Shown here: positions 31,921 through 39,740 of the stretch, piece by piece | How the letters are laid out: each line of letters begins with the position of its first letter | How positions within the stretch are numbered: position 1 is the stretch's first letter | Assembly (NCBI GenBank): GCA_046331175.1 | Contig: JAXLRI010000012.1 | Span: 62,001 to 126,000 of the forward strand | Direction: 5' to 3' | DNA length: 64,000 bases | Origin: JAWKIW01 sp046331175 | Lineage (GTDB): Bacteria > Actinomycetota > Acidimicrobiia > Acidimicrobiales > Acidimicrobilacustridaceae | Made by a program: the position numbers and the translations under genes | The notes under the pieces: generated by a model | What the model saw: only the letters and a program-made list of their open reading frames with translations | The model's database searches: none | Told to the model about the DNA's origin: nothing

Positions 31921-32382
31921 ATGCCGAAGCGTCGAGACAGCCGGTCAGTCGTTCTGGTCGCAAAGGGCGCAGCCGCAGCGGCTGCATTCACTCCGCTGGT
32001 AGCCGTGGTGAATGCTCAACCGGCTGCGGCGGACTTCTCTCATTGCCCAGGCGTCTTCCCGCCACCCGGATGGACGAACCTCACCGGCGACGCCGATGGT
32101 GCCTTCGTGCCAGGGACGTCAACCAGTTATCGCAACTCGACGTACTACAGGTACACCTGGAATAGCTGCTACCAGGGCCAACAGAACCTGTGGACGCAGT
32201 CTGGGCTGCAGTTGTATGACGTCAATAACGCGCTGTGCGGCGGCAGTTGGGGCTCTGGCTCGTCCTCGGGGTACTCATGGCAGCAGAGCGCCTGCAACTC
32301 CACGGTGTGGAGCGTTCGCTCCTACCACAAGATCGCCAATCAGGGCGCCTATTACACCGAGCAGTATGCTGACTACCGATAG
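31921..32382 (+). CDS. Secreted 4-Cys protein of the ACP-GNAT operon
   Basis: The 153-residue precursor has a twin-basic N-terminus, an Ala-rich hydrophobic stretch and a likely cleavage site after AQPAAA (about residue 37). The mature part of about 116 residues is rich in Tyr, Ser, Trp, Asn and Gly and has four cysteines (SHCPG, NSCYQG, NALCGG, QSACNS), enough for two disulfides. No known family is recognised. It has GGGGGG just before the ATG and a strong promoter upstream, and it heads an operon with a membrane-anchored 4-Cys protein, an acyl carrier protein and a GNAT enzyme. Base composition is visibly less GC-rich than the chromosome, indicating transfer. It may be the substrate or product scaffold of the system. 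Confidence 0.7.
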   Translation: MPKRRDSRSVVLVAKGAAAAAAFTPLVAVVNAQPAAADFSHCPGVFPPPGWTNLTGDADGAFVPGTSTSYRNSTYYRYTWNSCYQGQQNLWTQSGLQLYDVNNALCGGSWGSGSSSGYSWQQSACNSTVWSVRSYHKIANQGAYYTEQYADYR

Positions 32383-32412
32383 ACAGTCATTCCAAGAACA
32401 GGACATTCCCTC

Positions 32413-32958
32413 ATGACCATTACGATGGACACGGATCGGTCGGCCATTTCGCCGGAATCTCCCCAAGGCCCGCGCCGTCAACAGCACCTCGTAGTGCTTG
32501 GGTTGCTCGTCGCGGCTATGGCGGTGGCAGTTGCTGCAGTTTGGGTGACCCGCGCTCGCGGTGAGGCGGGCTTGGACGCGACGGCTGCCATGCAGGCACC
32601 CACTAACGCAAGTAAGGCGGTTCACGTCGGCGGCTGTCTCGGCCCGTGCCCAGCCGGCGACTGGGTCCGATACAACGGCTGGGCCGCCGCGCCAGACATC
32701 GCAGTTCCACAGACGGCATGGGTTCGAGATCCCAACGGCGCACCGGTCCGAATGGCAGTCTACGACTCGCCGGACGGTAAGCTAATCGGGTACGCGTACC
32801 TGCCACTCGGCTACATCCCTGAGTCAATGGCCAATTCGTTTGACTGGCATGCCGCAAGTGTCGCCCAGTGGGGTTGTGACGTCTTCGGACCCAATTGCGC
32901 AGCAACAGGTGCTCCTAGGCTCGCGCCCGGTCAAGCCTTTCCCTCTCCGGACAGGTGA
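32413..32958 (+). CDS. Membrane-anchored 4-Cys protein of the ACP-GNAT operon
   Basis: The 181-residue protein has a 24-residue cytoplasmic start, one membrane helix (about 26-46, VVLGLLVAAMAVAVAAVWV) and an outside domain. That domain has CLGPC near its start and two later cysteines (GCDVFGPNC), the same number as the secreted protein before it. Segments VRYNGWAAAPDIAVPQTAW and VYDSPDGKLIGYAYLPLGY suggest a beta-rich fold. No family match is known to me. Its stop overlaps the start of the ACP gene (GTGA at 32955), so the two are translationally coupled. Confidence 0.7.
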   Translation: MTITMDTDRSAISPESPQGPRRQQHLVVLGLLVAAMAVAVAAVWVTRARGEAGLDATAAMQAPTNASKAVHVGGCLGPCPAGDWVRYNGWAAAPDIAVPQTAWVRDPNGAPVRMAVYDSPDGKLIGYAYLPLGYIPESMANSFDWHAASVAQWGCDVFGPNCAATGAPRLAPGQAFPSPDR

Positions 32959-33290
32959 GTGAAGGCGGATCCTGGATCGACAGCGGTCCCGTCGAAGTGG
33001 ACCCGGCTTCGATCCTATCGTCCGCTTCTGAGCGGTATCGCAGCGATCCGGGCCTAAGCACCTTCATGGAAGCGATCAACACCGTCTGTGGCAGAGGCGA
33101 GGTCGGCACGCTGTCGACGCTAAGTGCCGAAGACCCGCTGAGCAGTCTCGACTCTTTGGAGCTCCTTCTCCTCTTGTTCTTCATGGAGGAGGTCGGAGCA
33201 GAAGTGCCTCCTGACATGCTACCGGTCTTGGCGCACCTTCAGGATTTGCACTTCCATGCCATGCGACGACTCGGCTTCGACCCGTCGTGA
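32955..33290 (+). CDS. Acyl carrier protein-like protein
   Basis: The 111-residue acidic protein has an ACP fold signature: LSSLDSLELLLLLFFMEEVGAEVP-type helix II around D66-S67-L68, where S67 is the expected phosphopantetheine site. An N-terminal extension of about 30 residues is longer than in a standard fatty-acid ACP. It sits between a membrane protein and a GNAT gene, with 4-bp overlaps on both sides (GTGA at 32955 and 33287). A dedicated ACP beside an acyltransferase implies that the GNAT takes its acyl group from this carrier, as FeeL serves FeeM in N-acyl-tyrosine synthesis. Confidence 0.7.
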   Translation: MSEGGSWIDSGPVEVDPASILSSASERYRSDPGLSTFMEAINTVCGRGEVGTLSTLSAEDPLSSLDSLELLLLLFFMEEVGAEVPPDMLPVLAHLQDLHFHAMRRLGFDPS

Positions 33291-33886
33291 ACGACGACGC
33301 CCAGACGCTTGCTGCCGCGAATCTTCGGAGCGGTGGCATAGGAATACGTCACGTCCGTCCCGCCGACTACGAGTGGATATTTGAATCTCTGTGGCTCTCT
33401 AGCGGAAACTTGATGAACTATCGGCTGGCTGGAGTAGTTCCCGCACCTGAGCAGCTAATCGATACCCTATGGCGGGGAGTAGATGGTCAGTTCTTGATTG
33501 TTGAGGAGGGGTCGAGGGGCGAGGTGCGGCACGGCCTGGTCACATTCTACGAGCGTGATGATCGAGCCGGCACCTGCGGTCTCGCTGTCGCGCTAGCCGA
33601 GAGTTCTCAGGGGGCGGGAAGGCCCCTTGTGGGCATCGGACTGGCCATCGACCACTGGTTTAGAGTCACCCCTGCTCGGAAGATCTGGGTCGAAGTCCCG
33701 GGATGGAACATCTCGCGGCTGCGCGGCATTAGCGCGTTCGGCTTTGAACTTGAGGGCTGCCGGCGGGAGCAGGACTGGCTGGACGGACGTCATTGGGACC
33801 GTCATCTGTACGCGCTGTTCAAGTCGAATTGGTCGGCCGTGCGACCGCTGCTGCATTTGGTGGACCGGAATCGACATCCAGGGTGA
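33287..33886 (+). CDS. GNAT-family N-acyltransferase, probably ACP-dependent
   Basis: The 199-residue protein follows the GNAT plan: IGIRHVRPADYEWIFES (beta1-alpha1), FLIVEEGSRGEVRHGLVTFYE, a degenerate acyl-donor loop SSQGAGRPLVGIG and the C-terminal block VEVPGWNISRLRGISAFGFELEGCRREQDW followed by HWDRHLYALFKSNW. Start/stop overlap with the ACP gene makes a coupled pair. GNAT-fold enzymes using acyl-ACP are established in FeeM, HlyC-type toxin acylation and lipidated RiPPs. By analogy this enzyme may put a fatty acyl chain on an amino acid, peptide or the secreted protein of this operon. The acceptor is unknown. Confidence 0.72.
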   Translation: MNDDAQTLAAANLRSGGIGIRHVRPADYEWIFESLWLSSGNLMNYRLAGVVPAPEQLIDTLWRGVDGQFLIVEEGSRGEVRHGLVTFYERDDRAGTCGLAVALAESSQGAGRPLVGIGLAIDHWFRVTPARKIWVEVPGWNISRLRGISAFGFELEGCRREQDWLDGRHWDRHLYALFKSNWSAVRPLLHLVDRNRHPG

Positions 33887-34287
33887 GAACTGGCCTGGAG
33901 CCTCAGCGAGAGCGCACCCGCTCCGACCAGGCGCCGACCCGTGGAACCACGTCGAGGCCGCCATGGTCGATGCCGATGGGTAACAACCCCAGGCCATGGA
34001 CAAACGACGGCCTCTTACGCCTGGCTGCGTCTTCCACAAGCTCGCCGAGGGCAACAAGCTGCTCCTCGCCGTCGGGCGACGATGTCGACGAGGTGTGCTG
34101 GCCCCGAGCCGTCGCCGCAGCGCCTTGACGATGCTGCGAGAACTGCTCGACACCATCGACGAGTTCATCCGCGAATCCATCGACGGCGACCGGTGGCCGC
34201 TGCTGCTCGACGCATCGCCGCCGTGCGCTACCCGGCGTTCGTGCGGTTCGACAAGGGTCCCGAGCCCAGCCGTGCCGGTACTATGAG
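33887..34287 (+). other. 400-bp decayed region before the insertion sequence
   Basis: Short broken frames are present, the most protein-like being LRELLDTIDEFIRESIDGDR (34133-34194) and, in another frame, YPAFVRFDKGPEPSR near 34230-34270. They may be one frameshifted gene of unknown kind interrupted by the IS. No intact gene or RNA is visible. Confidence 0.4.
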
Positions 34288-34300
34288 GGGTCTTCGGATT

Positions 34301-35596
34301 TCAGCGGGGCGTGATGGTGTCGAGGAGGTCCCAGTTGGGGCGGCCGGCGTAGAGCAGTGATCGGATCCGGTAGTGGCGGAACCGGCGGAACCCGAAGGCG
34401 CCGCGCTTGACGCGCTTGACGAGGTTGTTGATGGCCTCGGCCGGTCCGTTGGTGGCTCGAGCCCGGTGCCAGGCGACGATGTGGTCGCGCCAACGCACGA
34501 GGGTGCGGCCGAGGGAGCGGACCTCGGGCGGGAACTCGTCGTCTTGGAGATCGGTGGCGAGCTCGTCGAGGTAGCGGCCGGCGAGGTCGGGGTTGGGGAT
34601 GTCGTAGAAGAACCGGATCGCCTCCTTGGCGTGCCAGGTGTAGGCGACTTCGCCGCGGGGGTCCCCGGCGCGCAACAGACCGGCCAGCTTGGTGTCGCCG
34701 CGGTGGTCGAGGCGTTCGTGGGCAGCGAGCAGCAGCCGCCGGCACCGGTACAGGGGGTCGGTCTTGCGGCCCCGGTGGCCAAGGGTCTCGTTCTGCACCC
34801 GCCGGCGGCACTCGTCCACCTTGGAGTTGGCGTGCTTGACGACGTGGAACGGATCAGCGACCTGGCCGGCATGGGGCAGCATCGTGTCGAACGTGGCCCG
34901 ATACGGGCCCGACAGGTCCAGCACCGCCCACTGGATCCTCGCCAGCCAGTCGGGGTCACGGGCCGCCAACCAGCCCGCCGGGGCTGCTGCATCACGGCCG
35001 GCGACGACATCGAGGAGCTGACCGGTGCGGGCGTCGACCAGCTGGGTCGACCACCGCTGGATCCGGCGGGGCCCTTCCCGCCAGAACAGGGTCTCGTCCA
35101 CCGACAGGGCCCGCTCCGTGCCGATCCGGTCGTCGTCGGCGTCGATGAGCGCTTCGCCGTAGGCGACCACGGCGTCGTTGACGGTGTGCCAGTCACAGCC
35201 GAGCGCGTCGGCGACCTCGGCGACGCTGCGGGCGTAGCGGCCGACCTGGGCACACGCCCACCGCCCGGCCCGGGTGGTGAGGCGATGCCCGGCCGGGGCG
35301 ATCTCGGGGTGCTCGACAGTCCACGAGCCGACGCCGCAACGGAACCGTGGGCACCGCCACCGCGTGCGCAGCACCCGCAAGGTGACGGTCTGGTCGAAGG
35401 CAGGCAGATCGACCAGGTCGACCTCGCGGTGGTCCTTGACCCACGCCGGCGTACCGCACCGCCCACAGCTGGGACGGTCCTCACGGGGCGCGACCACCAC
35501 CACCAGGTGACCAGCCACCGGGTCGTCGACGCCCAACACGTCGACATCGGGAAGACCTACCAGCAGCTCGCACATGCGCGTAGGGTCGATCTCCAC
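34301..35596 (-). CDS. tnp: ISL3-family transposase
   Basis: The 431-residue protein has an N-terminal zinc-finger region (C44, C47, C82, C87) and helix-turn-helix (VAEVADALGCDWHTVN), then a DDE domain with D167 (LSVDETLFW), D227 (AVLDLSGPYRATF) and E387 (GPAEAINNLVKRVKRGAFGF). All catalytic residues and full length are retained. The GTG at 35596 has GGAGGAG five bases upstream. The start region lies in one arm of a 59-bp inverted repeat that could mask it in read-through transcripts. Confidence 0.94.
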   Translation of the reverse strand: MEIDPTRMCELLVGLPDVDVLGVDDPVAGHLVVVVAPREDRPSCGRCGTPAWVKDHREVDLVDLPAFDQTVTLRVLRTRWRCPRFRCGVGSWTVEHPEIAPAGHRLTTRAGRWACAQVGRYARSVAEVADALGCDWHTVNDAVVAYGEALIDADDDRIGTERALSVDETLFWREGPRRIQRWSTQLVDARTGQLLDVVAGRDAAAPAGWLAARDPDWLARIQWAVLDLSGPYRATFDTMLPHAGQVADPFHVVKHANSKVDECRRRVQNETLGHRGRKTDPLYRCRRLLLAAHERLDHRGDTKLAGLLRAGDPRGEVAYTWHAKEAIRFFYDIPNPDLAGRYLDELATDLQDDEFPPEVRSLGRTLVRWRDHIVAWHRARATNGPAEAINNLVKRVKRGAFGFRRFRHYRIRSLLYAGRPNWDLLDTITPR

Positions 35597-35652
35597 AGGG
35601 GCTCCTCCGAATCGATTGGCGTAGGAACCACCGATTCTGTTGAGCCCCTGTG
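35594..35652 (-). promoter_or_regulatory. 59-bp inverted repeat covering the transposase start
   Basis: CACAGGGGCTC (35594-35604) and GAGCCCCTGTG (35642-35652) are perfect 11-bp arms. An inner GAATCG/CGATTC pair extends the stem. In mRNA begun outside the IS the arm would pair with the GTG start and part of the GGAGGAG site. Confidence 0.6.
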
Positions 35653-35706
35653 CCGCGCTCGCGGACCGTCAGCCGACCCCTACACCCCGCCCAGATCCGA
35701 AGAGCC

Positions 35707-35953
35707 ACTATGAGGCGCCCTGCCTCGAGGCGAGCACTTGGAAGGCAGGCTGTTGGTCACACCCTCGGTTGCGCGAGCCCTCCATGGGTCTAGAGAGTCG
35801 CGCCGTCACGGGTCCTACGCCACACCACGCCGACCCGCCTTCCCACGCTCTGCCCATGAGCGACGGCCAACCTCGGTCAATTCGGAATGCTGGCGGTCAC
35901 CAGCGGTCACGAGCTCGACCGCTAACTTCCCATGTCAGAGGTGGTTTTCTTCC
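35707..35953. other. Gene-free strip between the IS and the right att repeat
   Basis: After the IS target duplication (35707-35714) the remaining 239 bp hold no credible open frame. A 7-bp inverted pair (CCTGCCT near 35720 with AGGCAGG near 35745) is the only structure I see. It is probably element DNA left beside the attachment site. Confidence 0.4.
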
Positions 35954-36000
35954 TGCGCCCTCGGGGCGATTCGAACGCCCGCACACGGCTCCGGAGGCCG
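35954..36000. repeat. Right attachment site (47 bp, within tRNA-Arg)
   Basis: Exact copy of 28282-28328. It forms the 3' half of the intact tRNA gene, so the element's insertion kept the tRNA functional. Confidence 0.9.
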
Positions 36001-36027
36001 ATGCTCTATCCCCTGAGCTACGAGGGC
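35956..36027 (-). tRNA. tRNA-Arg (anticodon CCG)
   Basis: On the minus strand a full cloverleaf can be drawn: acceptor GCCCTCG/CGAGGGC, D-arm GCTC/GAGC, anticodon loop CTCCGGA with anticodon CCG (reads CGG), and T-arm GGGCG-TTCGAAT-CGCCC. The discriminator is G and CCA is not encoded. The first anticodon-stem pair is a T-T mismatch. It lies 202 bp from argS on the opposite strand. Confidence 0.93.
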
Positions 36028-36229
36028 AGGGCAGCGAAGGTTAGCGCGGGTCGCCGCCGGCTCCGATTCCGGTTCGGGGTGCGACATGACGGGCGAACGG
36101 CGACGGCCCGTCCCATCCGGCTTCGAGCGGCGAGGACCCCACCGGTAGGCTCGGCGGACCTGCCGGGGCCGCCACGCCCCGGCCGGCGACCGGCCCGTCC
36201 GCCCCGACCCTTCCCGAAGGAGCCACCTG

Positions 36230-37837
36230 GTGATCCGCGACCAGCTCGCCGAGGCCCTGCGGGCCACGCTGTCGTCGCTCGAGGTCGAGCCCCTGCCCGA
36301 CGTCATCCAGCTCGAGCGCCCGGCCCGGCGCGAGCACGGCGACTGGTCGTCGAACGTGGCGTTGGTGACGGCCAAGAAGGCCGGCTGGAACCCCCGCGAG
36401 CTGGCCACGCGCGTCGCCGAGGCCCTGGGCACGGCCCCGCCCGAGCACGTCGCCGCCGTCGAGGTGGCCGGACCCGGCTTCGTGAACTTCCGGCTCCACG
36501 ACTCGTGGCTGCACGACCTGTTGCGCGAGGTGGTCGACGCCGGCCCCGCTGGCTACGCCCGCCCCGACCTCGGCCAGGGCCGCGCCGTCGACGTCGAGTG
36601 GGTCAGCGCCAACCCCACTGGCCCGCTGCACGCCGGCCACGGCCGCAACGCCTGCTACGGCGACTCCGTGGTGCGCCTCCTCGAGCGCACCGGCCACGTC
36701 GTCACCCGCGAGTACTACCTCAACGACCGCGGCACCCAGATGTTCAACTACGCGGCGTCGCTGGCGGCCCGGGCCAAGGGCGAGGACCCCCCCGAGGACG
36801 GCTACCACGGCCAGTACGTGCGCGACTGGGCCGCCGAGATGCCCGCCGACGCCGACCCCCTCGAGTGGGGCGAGGAGCGCGCCATCGCCGACCACCGCGA
36901 GGTGCTCGACCAGCTGGGCATCACCTTCGACGTGTGGTTCTCCGAGCGGTCGCTGGTGGCGTCGGGCGCCATCGAGGCCACCCTCGACGACCTGCGGGCC
37001 CGCGACATGGCCTTCGACGACGACGGTGCCACCTGGCTGCGCTCCACCGCCTTCGGCGACGACAAGGACCGCGTGCTGGTCAAGAGCGACGGCGAGCTCA
37101 CCTACCTCACGCCCGACATCGCCTACCACCGCGACAAGCTCTCCCGCGGCTTCGACCTCCTCATCGACGTGTGGGGGGCCGACCACCACGGCTACGTCCC
37201 CCGCATGAAGGCGGCCATCGAGGCCCTCGGCCACGACCCCGAGGTGCTCGAGGTGGCGCTCACCCAGCTGGTGAAGCTGATGGAGGGGGGCAAGGAGGTC
37301 AAGCTCTCCAAGCGGACCGGCGACATCATCGAGCTGCGCGAGGTCATCGACGAGGTCGGCCCCGACGCCGCCCGCCTCACCTTCCTTCTGCAGTCCATCG
37401 ACACCTCGCTGGTCTTCGACTTCGACGTCGTGAAGAGCCAGGCGATGGACAACCCGGTCTTCTACGTGCAGATGGCCCACGCCCGCATCCGGTCCATCAA
37501 CCGGGTGGCGGCCGAGCGCGGCGTCGAGCGCGCGCCGCTGGCCGACGTCGACCTCGCCCAGCTCGTCCACGAGCGCGAGCTCGAGGTGCTGCGGGCCCTG
37601 TCCGAGCTGCCCGACGTGGTGGCGCTGGCCGCCAAGGAGCGGGCCCCGCACAAGGTGGCCACCTGGGTGCGCGAGCTGGCCGGCACCGTCCACGGCTTCT
37701 ACCACGACTGCTACGTGCTCGGTGAGGGCATCGCCCCCGAGCTCACCCAGGCCCGCCTCTGGCTGGTCGAGGCGGCCGAGATCGGCCTGAAGATCGGGCT
37801 CGACCTGCTGGGCGTCGACGCGCCCGAGCAGCTCTAG
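36230..37837 (+). CDS. argS: Arginyl-tRNA synthetase
   Basis: The 535-residue class I synthetase charges tRNA-Arg. The N-terminal additional domain (EHGDWSSNVAL), the HIGH-type motif SANPTGPLHAGH (H134-H137), the WGADHHGYVPRMKAA block, KLSKR (from K358, a KMSKS variant) and the helical anticodon-binding C-terminus are present, and length is normal. The GTG follows GAAGGAG by eight bases; a TAGGCT box about 85 bp upstream is a probable -10. Immediate neighbours are a tRNA-Arg gene (divergent) and lysA (same strand, 16 bp apart), so argS-lysA are probably one operon, an order conserved in actinobacteria. Confidence 0.96.
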   Translation: MIRDQLAEALRATLSSLEVEPLPDVIQLERPARREHGDWSSNVALVTAKKAGWNPRELATRVAEALGTAPPEHVAAVEVAGPGFVNFRLHDSWLHDLLREVVDAGPAGYARPDLGQGRAVDVEWVSANPTGPLHAGHGRNACYGDSVVRLLERTGHVVTREYYLNDRGTQMFNYAASLAARAKGEDPPEDGYHGQYVRDWAAEMPADADPLEWGEERAIADHREVLDQLGITFDVWFSERSLVASGAIEATLDDLRARDMAFDDDGATWLRSTAFGDDKDRVLVKSDGELTYLTPDIAYHRDKLSRGFDLLIDVWGADHHGYVPRMKAAIEALGHDPEVLEVALTQLVKLMEGGKEVKLSKRTGDIIELREVIDEVGPDAARLTFLLQSIDTSLVFDFDVVKSQAMDNPVFYVQMAHARIRSINRVAAERGVERAPLADVDLAQLVHERELEVLRALSELPDVVALAAKERAPHKVATWVRELAGTVHGFYHDCYVLGEGIAPELTQARLWLVEAAEIGLKIGLDLLGVDAPEQL

Positions 37838-37853
37838 GCGGCGGGGGAGCGTC

Positions 37854-39128
37854 GTGGCCGGTCCCGTCCCGTGGTCGCTGCTGCCCGACCACGCCACCGT
37901 CGACGACGACGGCCTGGTGATCGCCGGCGTCGGCTGGCGCGCCCTGGTCGAGGAGTTCGGCACGCCGCTGTTCGTCTACGACGAGGAGCACCTGCGGGCG
38001 CGCTGCCAGGAAGCGGTCGAAGCCTTCGGTTCCGGCGTCGACTACGCCACCAAGGCCTTCCTCTGCACGGCGATGGCCCGGCTGGCCCACGGCGAGGGGA
38101 TGCACCTCGACGTGTCCACCGGCGGCGAGTACGCCGTGGCCCGGGCCGCCGGCGTGCCGGCGTCGGACCTCGTGCTGCACGGCAACAACAAGTCCACCGA
38201 CGAGCTGCGCACAGCGATGGCCGAGGGCATCGGCCGGATCATCGTCGACTCCTTCGACGAGATCGACCGCATCGAGGCGCTGGTGGCCGAGGGGCTGGCG
38301 GTGCCGGCCGTGCTCATCCGGCTGACGCCGGGCATCGAGGCCCACACCCACGAGTACGTGCAGACGGGCCAGGACGACTCCAAGTTCGGGTTCGGCGTGC
38401 ACACCGGCATGGCCGCCGAGGCCGTCGCCCGGGCGCAGTCGTCGCCGGCCATGCGCCTCGTCGGGCTGCACACCCACATCGGCAGCCAGATCTTCGAGGC
38501 CGAGTTCTTCGAGCGGGCCGTCGGCGTGGTGGCCCCCTGGTTCGCCGAGCACCCCGAGCTGTCCGAGCTGTCGGTGGGCGGCGGCATCGGCGTGGCCTAC
38601 GTCGAGGGCGAGGACGCCCCGTCCATCACCGAGTGGGCCGAGGTCGTGCACCGCGCCGTGGCCGCCCAGGGGATCACCGTTCGGGTCACCGCCGAGCCCG
38701 GTCGGGCCATCGCCGCCCCGGCCGCCGTCACGCTCTACACGGTCGGCACCGTCAAGGACATCCCCGGCATCCGCACCTACGTCGCCGTCGACGGCGGCAT
38801 GAGCGACAACCCCCGCCCGGTCCTCTACGGCAGCGGCTACGAGACGTTCCTGGCCCGTTCGCCCCTCGCCGATCGGCCCGCCACGGTCACCGTCGTCGGC
38901 AAGCACTGCGAGTCGGGTGACGTGCTCGTGCGCGACGGCAGCGTGCCCGCCGACCTGGCCGTCGGCGACGTGCTGGTCACGCCGGTCACCGGGGCCTACG
39001 GCCACTCGATGGGCTCCAACTACAACAAGGTCACCCGGCCGGCGGTGGTGTTCGTCCGCGACGGCCAGGCTCGCCTGGTCGTGCGCCGCGAGACCGTCGA
39101 CGACCTCCTCGCCCGCGACCTCGGCTGA
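37854..39128 (+). CDS. lysA: Diaminopimelate decarboxylase
   Basis: The 424-residue PLP enzyme makes L-lysine from meso-diaminopimelate, the last lysine step. The cofactor lysine is in VDYATKAFLC (K67), the Gly loop in SVGGGIGVAY, and the CESGD motif (C352) of the neighbouring subunit's active site is present. The GTG start has GGGGGAG six bases upstream. It follows argS directly. After it comes a repeat-rich gap before hom-thrC, which also draw on the aspartate pathway. Confidence 0.96.
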   Translation: MAGPVPWSLLPDHATVDDDGLVIAGVGWRALVEEFGTPLFVYDEEHLRARCQEAVEAFGSGVDYATKAFLCTAMARLAHGEGMHLDVSTGGEYAVARAAGVPASDLVLHGNNKSTDELRTAMAEGIGRIIVDSFDEIDRIEALVAEGLAVPAVLIRLTPGIEAHTHEYVQTGQDDSKFGFGVHTGMAAEAVARAQSSPAMRLVGLHTHIGSQIFEAEFFERAVGVVAPWFAEHPELSELSVGGGIGVAYVEGEDAPSITEWAEVVHRAVAAQGITVRVTAEPGRAIAAPAAVTLYTVGTVKDIPGIRTYVAVDGGMSDNPRPVLYGSGYETFLARSPLADRPATVTVVGKHCESGDVLVRDGSVPADLAVGDVLVTPVTGAYGHSMGSNYNKVTRPAVVFVRDGQARLVVRRETVDDLLARDLG

Positions 39129-39181
39129 CCGGCCTTCGCCGCGGCCGCGGCCGACCGCTGTCGTCGTCGCCGTCCCGCCGT

Positions 39182-39374
39182 GGGTGATGACATCGCGTCC
39201 GGCCCCCGGACACGTCGTCATCAGGCTCGCCGGCGTGGGTCCGCCCGGTCGCGGGTGATGACATCGCGTCCGGCCCCCGGACACGTCGTCATCAGGCTCG
39301 CCGGCGTGGGTCCGCCCGGTCGCGGGTGATGACATCGCGTCCGGCCCCCGGACACGTCGTCATCAGGCTCGCCG
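39182..39374. repeat. 71-bp tandem repeat, 2.7 copies, each with an internal palindrome
   Basis: Units begin at 39182, 39253 and 39324 with an exact 71-bp period; the third is cut after about 50 bp. Each unit holds GATGAC...GTCCGG-ccc-CCGGAC...GTCATC, a 17-bp arm matching at 14 positions. It fills the gap after lysA and may be a REP-like element. Confidence 0.9.
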
Positions 39375-39740
39375 TTCGCCTGTTCTGTCGCCGGAGGAAG
39401 GGCGGTCGACCCCACCCGAGCCGTGGAGGAAAGGGGGCGCTCGGGTGGAGCCGACCGCGTGCCGACCGGCCGGGCAGGAGACCGGTCGGCGTCGGTGCCC
39501 GTCCGTGCGGACGGCGGAGGGCGGGCACCGGGGGCCGTGGCGGCGTGGGTGACACCGTAGACGGAAAAATGTGGAAACGCAAGGAAAAGACATGAAAAGT
39601 GCGAACCGCGAGGCCGGCCGCACGCCGGCGGCAGGCGACGCACCGGTCCAGCCGGTGTCGCGTCGCGGGGGCGCCGGTCACCGATCGGGCCCGACCAACC
39701 CGGCCGGTGGCGGCGGGGCGGTCGGTTAGCCTCGCCGCCC
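39375..39740. other. Gap before hom, with an AT-rich leader
   Basis: No credible gene is seen. From about 39548 to 39605 the sequence is strikingly A-rich on the plus strand (GGAAAAATG, GGAAACGCAAGGAAAAGAC), unlike its surroundings. It may hold a promoter or leader for the downstream hom operon. A TAGCCT box at 39727-39732 lies eight bases before the hom start. Confidence 0.4.

Larger units (their letters stand above)
34288..35706. mobile_element. ISL3-family insertion sequence (1,419 bp)
   Basis: Terminal inverted repeats of about 22 bp begin GGGTCTTCGGAT (left) and GGCTCTTCGGAT (right, reverse complement), matching at 18 of 22 positions. The element is flanked by perfect 8-bp direct repeats ACTATGAG (34280-34287 and 35707-35714), the ISL3 target-duplication length. 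It contains one transposase gene filling nearly all its length. The intact ends and exact duplication suggest recent insertion. Confidence 0.93.
28282..36000. mobile_element. Integrated element at tRNA-Arg(CCG), 7.7 kb
   Basis: Identical 47-bp repeats bound the element (28282-28328 and 35954-36000). Each is the 3' half of the tRNA-Arg gene whose 5' half lies just outside at 36001-36027. Inside are a tyrosine integrase next to the left repeat, a small gene plus frameshifted PIN-like gene, relaxase debris, an ISL3 element and a lower-GC cargo operon. The transfer gene is broken and an IS has landed in it, so it is probably a decayed integrative mobilisable element still carrying an intact integrase. 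Confidence 0.88.

Noticed and set aside
39182..39374. Possible CRISPR array
   Set aside because: Units abut with no variable spacers, and no cas gene is nearby; it is a tandem repeat.
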